A stretch of 56,436 nucleotides of DNA from Ramlibacter sp. GTDB taxonomy: Bacteria; Pseudomonadota; Gammaproteobacteria; Burkholderiales; Burkholderiaceae_C. Shown in pieces: positions 39,622-47,069 of the stretch. Under the pieces are notes generated by a model. It was not told where the DNA came from. It ran no database searches and saw only the letters and a program-made list of their open reading frames with translations. The translations under genes and the position numbers were made by a program. Numbering within the stretch: position 1 is the first letter of the stretch; every line of letters begins with the position of its first letter. Location of the stretch: the NCBI GenBank assembly GCA_013815685.1, contig JACDFR010000023.1, forward strand, positions 1 through 56,436, written 5' to 3'.

Positions 39622-39813
39622 ATGGCCCAGCAGCAAGCGCGTGCCGTCAAATCACGCGTGGTGCGCTGCCCGGCCTGCGGCGGCGACAGCATCTATGCGC
39701 CCAGCAATCCGTTTCGCCCATTTTGCGGCGAGCGCTGCAAAAACATGGACTTGGGGGCCTGGGCCAGCGAAGGCTTCCGAGTCCCGGCCGAGGAGCCGCC
39801 CCAGGAAGACTAG
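39622..39813 (+). CDS. yacG: DNA gyrase inhibitor / zinc-binding protein YacG
   Basis: 63 residues. Four cysteines form the zinc site: Cys16 and Cys19 in CPACGG and Cys35 and Cys39 in FCGERCK. The C-terminus is acidic and disordered. The E. coli protein binds GyrB and blocks DNA binding by gyrase. The end overlaps the mutT end by four bases (convergent). Confidence 0.96.
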   Translation: MAQQQARAVKSRVVRCPACGGDSIYAPSNPFRPFCGERCKNMDLGAWASEGFRVPAEEPPQED

Positions 39814-40298
39814 CGGCAGGGTATTTCAGCGAGGTGGGTGGCACCTACGAAGCCTTGTTCATTGGCAAACCAGTCCAGAACCGGCACGGCGCCCGGAAGC
39901 ACCGGCCGCACCTGCACCGGCAGCGCCTGCCAGGAAAAGCGCTGGCCTTCGTGCATGTGAAGCTCGCCACGCCACGTGAAGACCTTGCAGAAATTCAGCC
40001 GGACCAATGCGTGCGGGTAGTCCACCCGCTCCACCCGCCAGGGATGGACCTGGCCGATGGTGATCCCGATTTCCTCCTGCAACTCGCGCCGCAGCGCCTG
40101 CTCCACCGTTTCTCCGGACTCGACCTTGCCGCCTGGAAATTCCCAGTAGCCCTGGTACACCTTTCCGGCTGGCCGCGAGGTGATCAGAAACGCCCCGTCC
40201 TCGCGGATAAGCACGCCGACGGCCACTTCCACAGCCTTGCGGTCGGGGCCGCCTTCACGGGGGCGGTCGCCGTGCGCGACCAGGACCCGGCTGTTCAT
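39810..40298 (-). CDS. mutT: MutT-type Nudix hydrolase (8-oxo-dGTPase)
   Basis: 162 residues from ATG 40298. The Nudix box is at about 56-78 ([14 protein letters not shown] then REL and EEIG), and [21 protein letters not shown] matches MutT, which removes oxidised dGTP. The start overlaps the end of the DUF815 ATPase gene by four bases (ATGA), so they are translated together. The MutT assignment rather than another Nudix enzyme rests on the EFPGGK context and the position next to yacG. Confidence 0.9.
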   Translation of the reverse strand: MNSRVLVAHGDRPREGGPDRKAVEVAVGVLIREDGAFLITSRPAGKVYQGYWEFPGGKVESGETVEQALRRELQEEIGITIGQVHPWRVERVDYPHALVRLNFCKVFTWRGELHMHEGQRFSWQALPVQVRPVLPGAVPVLDWFANEQGFVGATHLAEIPCR

Positions 40299-41167
40299 GC
40301 CGAATGCCGGCCCGTGTAATCGCGGGCGAACTGGTAGGCGACGCGGCCACTGCGCGACCCCCGCTCGAGCGCCCATACCAGCGCTTCGGGCCTGGCCGCT
40401 TCTATCGCCTCCGCCGCCACGCCGAACCATGACAGCCACTGGGCAGTGATGGCCAGGTACTCTTCCTGGCTGAACGGATAAAAGCTCACCCACAAGCCGA
40501 ACCGCTCGGACAGCGAGATTTTCTCCTCCACGACCTCGCCCGGATGAACCTCGCCATCGGCGGTGTGCTTGTAGCTCAGGTTTTCCTGCATGTATTCGGG
40601 CAAGAGGTGCCGGCGATTGCTGGTGGCGTAGATGAGGACGTTGGCGCCAGCGGCCGAGACCGAGCCGTCCAGAATCGACTTCAACGCCTTGTAACCGGGC
40701 TCGCCTTCCTCGAAGCTGAGGTCGTCGCAGTAGACGATGAACTTCTCGGGCCGGGCGGCCACCACGTCGACCAGGTCGGGCAGGTCTACCAGGTCGGTCT
40801 TGTCCACTTCAAGCAACCGAAGCCCTTGTCCGGCGTATTCGTTGAGGCAGGCCTTGATCAGCGAAGACTTGCCGGTGCCGCGCGCCCCTGTGAGCAGCAC
40901 GTTGTTGGCCGGCTGGCCCTGGACGAATTGCAGGGTGTTGCGGCGGATCTTGTCTTTTTGCGGCTCGATCTCCTTGAGGTCGGCCAGCCGGATAGCCGCC
41001 ACCTGGCGCACCGGCTCCAGAACACCATGCCCTGACGAGCGCTTGCGGTAGCGCCATGCCACACCGCCACCCCAATCGGGGGCCGTCAATGGCTGGGGCA
41101 AGATGGCTTCGATGCGCGCGATCAGTTGCGCGGCGCGTTCGATCAGGTCCTCGAATTTTTCATTCAT
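40295..41167 (-). CDS. DUF815-family ATP-binding protein
   Basis: 290 residues from ATG 41167. An AAA-like ATPase with Walker A GARGTGKS at 94-101 and Walker B region [31 protein letters not shown] is a hallmark of the DUF815 family, whose function is unknown. It is placed between argJ and mutT, overlapping each by four bases, an arrangement common in betaproteobacteria. The frame extends upstream over argJ, but this is a shadow. Confidence 0.92.
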   Translation of the reverse strand: MNEKFEDLIERAAQLIARIEAILPQPLTAPDWGGGVAWRYRKRSSGHGVLEPVRQVAAIRLADLKEIEPQKDKIRRNTLQFVQGQPANNVLLTGARGTGKSSLIKACLNEYAGQGLRLLEVDKTDLVDLPDLVDVVAARPEKFIVYCDDLSFEEGEPGYKALKSILDGSVSAAGANVLIYATSNRRHLLPEYMQENLSYKHTADGEVHPGEVVEEKISLSERFGLWVSFYPFSQEEYLAITAQWLSWFGVAAEAIEAARPEALVWALERGSRSGRVAYQFARDYTGRHSA

Positions 41168-42390
41168 GAGCGGTAGTCGGCGTTGATGCTCACATAGTCG
41201 TGGCTGAAATCGCAGGTCCAGACCGTGTCTGCCGCATCTCCGCGGCCCAGAACGACACGCACGGTGATCTCGCTTTGCTTCATCACCCGCTGGCCGTCCT
41301 GCTCGCGGTAGCCGGGATGGCGGCCTCCCTTCACCGCCACATGAACGTCGTCCAGGTACAGGTCGATCCCGGACTGATCCAGATCGTCGATGCCGGCGTA
41401 ACCCACGGCCGCCAGGATGCGGCCCAGGTTGGGGTCGCTGGCGAAGAAAGCCGTCTTGACCAGCGGCGAGTGCGCGATCGCATACGCCACCTTGCGGCAT
41501 TCCCCACCGGTCTTGCCGCCTTCCACGCGCACGGTGATGAACTTCGTGGCGCCCTCGCCGTCACGCACGATGGCCTGGGCCAGTTGGCGGGCAACCTCGA
41601 GCATCGCGGCCTTCACGGCCCGGCCCGCGGGGCTGTCCAGCGAGGTGATGGGGGCGTGCGCGGCCTGGTTGGTTGCGATAACCACGAACGAGTCATTGGT
41701 CGAGGTGTCACCATCCACGGTCACGCGGTTGAAGGAGCCTTCGGCGAGCTCGACGGCCAGCTGGCGCATGAGCGACGGGGCAATCCTTGCGTCCGTCGCC
41801 ATGAAGCCCAACATCGTCGCCATGTTGGGCCGGATCATTCCGGCCCCCTTGCTGATGCCCGTGATGGCCACATCGACCCCGTCGACCCGGGCCTTCCGGC
41901 TGAACGCCTTGGGCACCGTGTCGGTGGTCATGATGCCCTCGGCGGCACGCAGCCAGTTGTCCACCTTGGCGTCCGCCAACGCCGCGGGCAGCCCTGCTTC
42001 GATCCGCTCCACAGGGAGCGGCTCCATGATCACACCGGTAGAGAATGGAAGAACCTGACGCGGCGCCAGCTCCAGCTTGCGCGCCAGGGCGGCGCAGGTG
42101 GCACGGGCCCGCTTCAGACCATCTTCGCCGGTTCCCGCATTGGCATTGCCCGTATTGATGACCATGGCACGAATATCGCCGTGCTCCAGGTGTTCACGGC
42201 AGACCTGCACCGGCGCTGCGCAAAAGCGGTTCTGGGTGAACACGCCGGCCACCGACGCGCCCGGGTCGATCAGAACCACGGTGAGGTCCCGCCGATGGGC
42301 CTTGCGGATGCCGGCCTCGGCCACGCCAATGCGGATACCGGGAATGGAGTGGAGATCCCCGGACAGGGGCGTAGGCAGATTCACAGGCAT
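41164..42390 (-). CDS. argJ: Bifunctional ornithine acetyltransferase / N-acetylglutamate synthase
   Basis: 408 residues. Transfers the acetyl group from N-acetylornithine to glutamate, recycling it in arginine synthesis. The self-cleavage nucleophile is the Thr of [11 protein letters not shown], which separates the two chains after translation. [12 protein letters not shown] and [19 protein letters not shown] are also characteristic. With argH elsewhere in the window, it shows the cyclic arginine route. It is followed by the DUF815 ATPase with a four-base overlap. Confidence 0.98.
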   Translation of the reverse strand: MPVNLPTPLSGDLHSIPGIRIGVAEAGIRKAHRRDLTVVLIDPGASVAGVFTQNRFCAAPVQVCREHLEHGDIRAMVINTGNANAGTGEDGLKRARATCAALARKLELAPRQVLPFSTGVIMEPLPVERIEAGLPAALADAKVDNWLRAAEGIMTTDTVPKAFSRKARVDGVDVAITGISKGAGMIRPNMATMLGFMATDARIAPSLMRQLAVELAEGSFNRVTVDGDTSTNDSFVVIATNQAAHAPITSLDSPAGRAVKAAMLEVARQLAQAIVRDGEGATKFITVRVEGGKTGGECRKVAYAIAHSPLVKTAFFASDPNLGRILAAVGYAGIDDLDQSGIDLYLDDVHVAVKGGRHPGYREQDGQRVMKQSEITVRVVLGRGDAADTVWTCDFSHDYVSINADYRS

Positions 42391-42473
42391 TGTCTTGCTC
42401 TTGTTTTCTTCAGGTGTGATGTCGACGATTCACGTGCCGGTACAAACCCGGCCCACTGCACGGCGGGCACGCT

Positions 42474-42923
42474 TCAGCCTTGGCGCCACGGCAGGCCGCG
42501 ATTTCGCCAGCCGCCGCGCTTCCCACGCTGCCCGGCTTCGTCGAGGTCACCCTCGAAACCTTCCAGGATGTTGTAGGCTTCGATGCCCAGCTCGCAGGCC
42601 CGTTTTGCAGCCGAGATCGAGCGCACGCCGCTGCGGCATAGCAAGAGAGCTTTCTTGCCCGGCGGCACGGCGGCTTTGAGTCCCTCGTCGAAAGAGGGGT
42701 TCAGTGACATGCCCGGCCATTGCTTCCAGGCAAGGGAAACCGCCCCCGGGACGAAACCGACCCATTCACGCTCGGCATCGGTGCGCACGTCAACCAGAAC
42801 GGCGTCTCCGTTCTGCCACCACTCGAACGCGAGCTGCGGCGGCAGATCGCCCGCGTAGCCCTCGGCTGGTGCCGGCGAACTGGGCGGGACTGTAGCTTGA
42901 CGGTTGGGGTCGGGCAGATTCAT
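42474..42923 (-). CDS. Rhodanese-like domain protein
   Basis: 149 residues: one rhodanese domain with catalytic Cys96 in the loop LLCRSGVRS and the conserved VLVDVRTDAEREWVGFVPGA. It could carry persulfide sulfur; the acceptor is unknown. The C-terminal end (GGWRNRGLPW) is typical of single-domain bacterial members. It lies 83 bp before argJ on the same strand. Confidence 0.92.
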   Translation of the reverse strand: MNLPDPNRQATVPPSSPAPAEGYAGDLPPQLAFEWWQNGDAVLVDVRTDAEREWVGFVPGAVSLAWKQWPGMSLNPSFDEGLKAAVPPGKKALLLCRSGVRSISAAKRACELGIEAYNILEGFEGDLDEAGQRGKRGGWRNRGLPWRQG

Positions 42924-43229
42924 GGGATTCGCAATGGACTTGAATTCTGCCAGCCTTCGGCGCGATCGGCTGCGGCCACCCCATGGAGAAGGACTTCAGG
43001 GCTGCAAATGCCCCGACTTGCGAGCGAATCAGCCGTCGACGAGATGAGGCTGACCCGCAGCACGAAGAGGCGACCAAAGTCATCCTGGTGCTGCCGCAGG
43101 GGAAGAATTTCGTCGCGGCCTTTTTCTGACGGAAGGCTGAATGCTCGGTGAAAACCCTGTTTCACATCCACCCGCCCGAGCCAAAGATGCTTGCTAACGC
43201 GCATCGACCCCAACCTCAGGAGCTAGAAC
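42924..43229. other. 306-bp gap before the TRAP genes, with a possible 48-residue ORF
   Basis: This is the spacer between the divergent rhodanese and TRAP genes. An ATG at 42983 opens a 48-codon plus-strand frame ending at 43129, with host-like codons toward its end (VILVLPQGKNFVAAFF), but there is no ribosome binding site and no homology is recognised. The longer minus-strand frame over the same bases (to 43213) also looks unconvincing. No clear promoter was found. The TRAP gene has AGGAG just before its ATG. Confidence 0.3.
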
Positions 43230-44345
43230 ATGAACGAACCCAAGACACCGCGCCGCCGCAGCCTGCTCAAAGGCGCAGCCGTCGCCGCCGGCGCGATGTC
43301 CGCGCCCATGGTGGCAGTGGCCCAGACAACGGCCCTGCGCTTCCAGAGCACCTGGCCCGCCAAGGACATCTTCCACGAGTACGCCAACGACTTCGCCAAG
43401 AAGGTGAACGACATGGCGGGCGGGCGGCTGAAGATCGAGGTCTTGCCGTCTGGGGCGGTGGTGCCGGCGTTCCAGCTGCTGGACGCGGTGAACAAGGGCA
43501 CGCTGGACGGCGGCCACGGCGTCGTGGCCTACCACTACGGCAAGCAGTCGGCGCTGGCCCTGTGGGGCTCCGGCCCTGCCTTCGGCATGGACCCCAACAT
43601 GGTGCTGTCCTGGCACAACTACGGTGGCGGCAAGGCGCTGCTGGACGAGATCTACAAGTCCATCAACATGGACGTGGTCTCCTACCTCTACGGCCCGATG
43701 CCCACCCAGCCGCTGGGCTGGTTCAAGAAGCCGGTGTCGAATGTCTCGCAGATGAAAGGCCTGAAGTTCCGTACGGTGGGCCTGGCGGTGGACATCTTCA
43801 CCGAACTGGGCGCAGCCGTCAATCCACTGCCCGGCGGCGAGATCGTGCCTGCGCTGGACCGCGGCCTCATCGACGCGGCCGAGTTCAACAATGCATCGTC
43901 CGACCGCGTCCTGGGCTTCCCGGACGTGGCCAAGAATTGCATGCTGCAAAGCTTCCACCAGAGCGGCGAGCAATTCGAGATCCTGTTCAACAAGGGCAAG
44001 TACAACGCCCTGCCCCAGGAACTGCGGTCCATCATCGACTACGCCGTGCAGGCGTCCAGCGCCGACATGAGCTGGAAGGCGATCGACCGCAATTCCAAGG
44101 ACTACATCGAGCTCAAGACCAAGGACAAGGTCAACTTCTACAAGACGCCCGACTCCATCCTCAAGGCGCAGCTGGATGCGTGGGACAAGGTCATCGCCAA
44201 GAAGGCCGGCGAGAACCCGCTGTTCCAGAAGGTATTGGACTCGCAGCGAGCCTTCGCGGAGCGCGCCGGCCAGTGGCAGAACGACTACCTGGTCGACTTC
44301 AAAATGGCGTACAACCGCTATTTCAGCAAGGGCAAGAAGACCTGA
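43230..44345 (+). CDS. TRAP transporter substrate-binding protein (2-oxoacid/TakP type)
   Basis: 371 residues. The N-terminus has a twin-arginine signal (PRRRSLLKGAAVAAG), with cleavage after AVA near residue 31. The mature protein is a DctP-family receptor; the stretch FGMDPNMVLSWHNYGGG and the Arg in LKFRTVG, which grips the carboxylate, resemble the alpha-keto-acid receptor TakP. It would capture small 2-oxo or hydroxy carboxylates in the periplasm. The dctQ- and dctM-type permease genes follow after a terminator-like hairpin, so the receptor is probably made in excess. Confidence 0.92.
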   Translation: MNEPKTPRRRSLLKGAAVAAGAMSAPMVAVAQTTALRFQSTWPAKDIFHEYANDFAKKVNDMAGGRLKIEVLPSGAVVPAFQLLDAVNKGTLDGGHGVVAYHYGKQSALALWGSGPAFGMDPNMVLSWHNYGGGKALLDEIYKSINMDVVSYLYGPMPTQPLGWFKKPVSNVSQMKGLKFRTVGLAVDIFTELGAAVNPLPGGEIVPALDRGLIDAAEFNNASSDRVLGFPDVAKNCMLQSFHQSGEQFEILFNKGKYNALPQELRSIIDYAVQASSADMSWKAIDRNSKDYIELKTKDKVNFYKTPDSILKAQLDAWDKVIAKKAGENPLFQKVLDSQRAFAERAGQWQNDYLVDFKMAYNRYFSKGKKT

Positions 44346-44365
44346 CCCCCTGGGGTTCGGCATCG

Positions 44366-44396
44366 AGGGCGGCTGCCGATCAGCCGCCCTTTTTTT
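44366..44396 (+). terminator. Rho-independent terminator between TRAP receptor and permease genes
   Basis: Stem AGGGCGGCTG/CAGCCGCCCT (44366-44375 with 44381-44390), 5-nt loop, followed by a run of T to 44396. It lies 21 bp after the receptor stop and 36 bp before the small permease gene, so it probably acts as a partial terminator that lowers permease expression. Confidence 0.85.
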
Positions 44397-44431
44397 GGGC
44401 CTTGGCCCACGGCAGATAGAACGGGCACAAC

Positions 44432-45055
44432 ATGCAAAAAATACTTCTGGCGGTCGACAGGCTTTCGACCTGGCTCGGGCAGCTGTTCGCATGGGCGATC
44501 GTGCTGCTCACGTTATCCATCTCCTGGGAAGTCTTCTCGCGCTACGTCCTCGGCAAGCCGCATTCGTGGATGCTGGACGTGCAGATCATGCTGTACGGCG
44601 TGCTGTTCATGATGGCGGGCGCCTACACCCTGTCCAAGAACGGCCACGTGCGCGGCGACGTGCTCTACGGATTCTTCCGCCCGCGCACCCAGGCCACGCT
44701 GGACCTGATCCTGTACTTTCTTTTCTTCCTGCCGGGCGTCGTTGCGATGACCTGGGCCGGCTGGTATTTCTTCTCGGAGTCGTTCGCGATCCGCGAGCAC
44801 ACCTTCAACGCCGACCCCATACCGATCTACCCGTTCAAGTTCTTCATTCCGCTTGCCGGCGGCATCCTGCTGCTCCAGGGCCTGGTGGAGATCGCCCGCT
44901 GCATCATCTGCATACGTGAGGGTGCCTGGCCGTCACGCGAACAGGACGTGGAGGAAGTGGACATCGACAAGCTCAAGGCCATGGTCCACGTGAAAGACGA
45001 GGACATTGCGGCCCTCGACAAGTACGTCGCCCCCAAAGAAGGCGCCAGACCATGA
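44432..45055 (+). CDS. TRAP transporter small permease (DctQ family)
   Basis: 207 residues, four membrane segments (about 15-37, 50-70, 90-113, 138-160) and a charged cytoplasmic C-terminal tail. The motifs FSRYVLGKPHSWMLDVQIMLYGVLF fit DctQ. It pairs with the large permease encoded next, overlapping it by four bases (ATGA). The tail (about 165-207, acidic) is longer than in many relatives. Confidence 0.92.
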   Translation: MQKILLAVDRLSTWLGQLFAWAIVLLTLSISWEVFSRYVLGKPHSWMLDVQIMLYGVLFMMAGAYTLSKNGHVRGDVLYGFFRPRTQATLDLILYFLFFLPGVVAMTWAGWYFFSESFAIREHTFNADPIPIYPFKFFIPLAGGILLLQGLVEIARCIICIREGAWPSREQDVEEVDIDKLKAMVHVKDEDIAALDKYVAPKEGARP

Positions 45056-47001
45056 CCATTCGCCGTGAACTCTGGTTCGGCTTTGCGCTGATGGCGCTGA
45101 TCGGCATCGCAGCCTTGTACATGCTGCTCAGCGTGCCCAAGATCGAGAGCGGTCACGTCGGCCTGCTGATGCTCTCGCTGGTGGTCGTCGCGATCATGCT
45201 GGGCTTTCCCACCGCGTTCACGCTGATGGGCATGGGCATGATCTTCACCTGGCTCGCGTACGACCGCAACACCACCAAGACGCTCGACCTGATGGTGCAA
45301 TCGGCCTTCAAGGTGATGGGCAACGACGTATTGATCTCGATCCCGTTGTTCGTGTTCATGGGATATCTCGTCGAGCGCGCCAACCTGATCGAAAAGCTGT
45401 TCCGCAGCCTGCACCTGGCGCTGGTGCGCCTGCCCGGCGCACTGGCCGTGGCAACCCTGGTGACCTGCGCGGTCTTCGCTACGGCGACAGGCATCGTCGG
45501 TGCGGTTGTCACGCTGATGGGCCTCCTGGCACTTCCGGCGATGCTGCGGGCCGGCTATAGCGTGCAATTGTCCGCGGGGGCGATCACAGCGGGTGGCTGC
45601 CTGGGCATCCTCATCCCGCCATCGGTGCTGCTCATCGTCTACGGCGCGACAGCGGGCGTTTCCGTCGTGCAGCTCTACGCGGGTGCGTTTTTCCCGGGAC
45701 TGATGCTGGCCGGGCTGTACATCCTCTACGTGATCATCGTCGCCAAGATCAAGCCTTCAATGGCGCCACCGCTGTCGATGGCCGATCGCTTTGTGCCGCT
45801 GCCGCCCCTGAGCGAGAAGATCGCGCCCTCGCACGCGTCGCGGGCCCTGCCTACGCTGCTAGGCGCGCTCAAGGGACGGCGCAACCGGGATGTACCCACG
45901 GGCTACATCCTCAAGCAGCTCTTCATCGTATTGCTGCCGGCGCTGTTGTTCCTTGTCGTTGCACTCTGGAGCTACCGGAGCATCACCCATCCTGTGGCGG
46001 AGGAAGTGTCGACGATGACGCGCATCGGCGATACGGCGGCCCCAGCGGCACGACAGGAAGGCGGGTTGGCCGAGCCGCCGGGGGAGGGGACCGGCTTGGC
46101 CGAGCCGCCTTCAGAGGGCCTGAAGGAGCCGACCGCTGCCGAAGGCGTGAAGGAGCCGCCCGGGGTCGAAGGGGTCAGGGAACCGCCGGGCGCCGCGCCA
46201 GCGGCAGCCGTGCCGGGGACCGCAGCCGCTGATGGAACAGTCGCCGCACCGCGCAGCTACTGGATCAGTCTGGGCGTGGGCGCCGCCGTATTGGCCGCCT
46301 TTTACGCGCTGCTGAGTTTCACCCGCCTCGAAGTCTTCAAGATGCTGTTGACCAGCTTCTTCCCGCTGCTCATCCTGATCCTCGCCGTGCTCGGGTCCAT
46401 CGTGATGGGCCTGGCGACGCCCACAGAGGCAGCGGCCGTGGGCGCGTTGGGCGGTTTTCTGTTGGCGGTCGCTTATCGGCGGTTGACTTTCAACGTAGTC
46501 AAGGAGAGCGTCTTCCTGACGGCCAAGACTTCGGCGATGGTTTGCTGGCTGTTCGTTGGCTCGGCCATCTTTTCGGCGGCTTTCGCACTGCTGGGGGGGC
46601 AGGAGCTGGTCGAGCGCTGGGTGCTGTCGATGAACCTGTCCAAGACCCAGTTCCTGCTGCTGTCGCAGGCGATCATCTTCGTGCTGGGCTGGCCGCTGGA
46701 GTGGACCGAGATCATCGTGATCTTCATGCCGATTTTCATTCCCCTGCTGGACAATTTCGGCGTGGATCCGCTGTTCTTCGGGCTGCTGGTGGCTCTGAAC
46801 CTGCAGACTGCGTTCCTGTCACCGCCGGTGGCGATGGCGGCTTTCTACCTGAAGGGAGTGAGCCCGCCACACGTGTCGCTGAACCAGATCTTCCTGGGCA
46901 TGCTGCCGTTCATGGCGATCCAGGTGGTCGCGATCTTCCTGCTTTACATGTTCCCGGGAATCGGACTGTGGCTGCCGCAGCTGCTCTACAGCCGCGGTTG
47001 A
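45052..47001 (+). CDS. TRAP transporter large permease (DctM family) with enlarged central loop
   Basis: 649 residues against about 430 for common DctM. The family core is intact: GFPTAFTLMGMGMIF, LPGALAVATLVTCAVFATATGIVGA, GGCLGILIPPSVLLIVYGA and GLATPTEAAAVGALGG. It drives uptake by a sodium or proton gradient. Between the halves there is an extra region of about 150 residues (about 230-425) with two additional membrane segments around a soluble Pro/Glu-rich, degenerate repeat linker (about 337-385). I recall similarly long large permeases in other betaproteobacteria, but the repeat linker is unusual. Confidence 0.92.
   Translation: MTIRRELWFGFALMALIGIAALYMLLSVPKIESGHVGLLMLSLVVVAIMLGFPTAFTLMGMGMIFTWLAYDRNTTKTLDLMVQSAFKVMGNDVLISIPLFVFMGYLVERANLIEKLFRSLHLALVRLPGALAVATLVTCAVFATATGIVGAVVTLMGLLALPAMLRAGYSVQLSAGAITAGGCLGILIPPSVLLIVYGATAGVSVVQLYAGAFFPGLMLAGLYILYVIIVAKIKPSMAPPLSMADRFVPLPPLSEKIAPSHASRALPTLLGALKGRRNRDVPTGYILKQLFIVLLPALLFLVVALWSYRSITHPVAEEVSTMTRIGDTAAPAARQEGGLAEPPGEGTGLAEPPSEGLKEPTAAEGVKEPPGVEGVREPPGAAPAAAVPGTAAADGTVAAPRSYWISLGVGAAVLAAFYALLSFTRLEVFKMLLTSFFPLLILILAVLGSIVMGLATPTEAAAVGALGGFLLAVAYRRLTFNVVKESVFLTAKTSAMVCWLFVGSAIFSAAFALLGGQELVERWVLSMNLSKTQFLLLSQAIIFVLGWPLEWTEIIVIFMPIFIPLLDNFGVDPLFFGLLVALNLQTAFLSPPVAMAAFYLKGVSPPHVSLNQIFLGMLPFMAIQVVAIFLLYMFPGIGLWLPQLLYSRG
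46060..46191 (+). repeat. Degenerate coding repeat in the TRAP permease linker
   Basis: About five copies of a 9-10-codon unit encode GLAEPPGEGT, GLAEPPSEGL, KEPTAAEGV, KEPPGVEGV and REPPGAAP. At the DNA level GGCTTGGCCGAGCCGCC-like stretches recur with 27-30-bp spacing. The products form the soluble linker between two extra membrane segments. Confidence 0.7.
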
Positions 47002-47017
47002 GGTCGTCGAGGGCTTG

Positions 47018-47039
47018 TTGACGTTTACGTAAACGTCAA
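47018..47039. promoter_or_regulatory. Perfect 22-bp palindrome, operator-like, before icmF
   Basis: Each half is TTGACGTTTAC; the two halves abut with no spacer and match perfectly. It lies 31 bp before the icmF ATG and 17 bp after the TRAP permease stop. The TTTACGTAAA core resembles sites I associate with LiuR (MerR family), which controls branched-chain amino acid breakdown in beta- and gammaproteobacteria; that attribution is from memory. It could act as the icmF operator. Confidence 0.7.
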
Positions 47040-47069
47040 GTAATCTAGATGGCATCTGGAGATGCCCTC

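Noticed and set aside
42920..43213. 97-codon minus-strand ORF upstream of the rhodanese gene
   Set aside because: No ribosome binding site, no recognisable motif, and it overlaps a competing plus-strand frame; high-GC genomes give many such frames.
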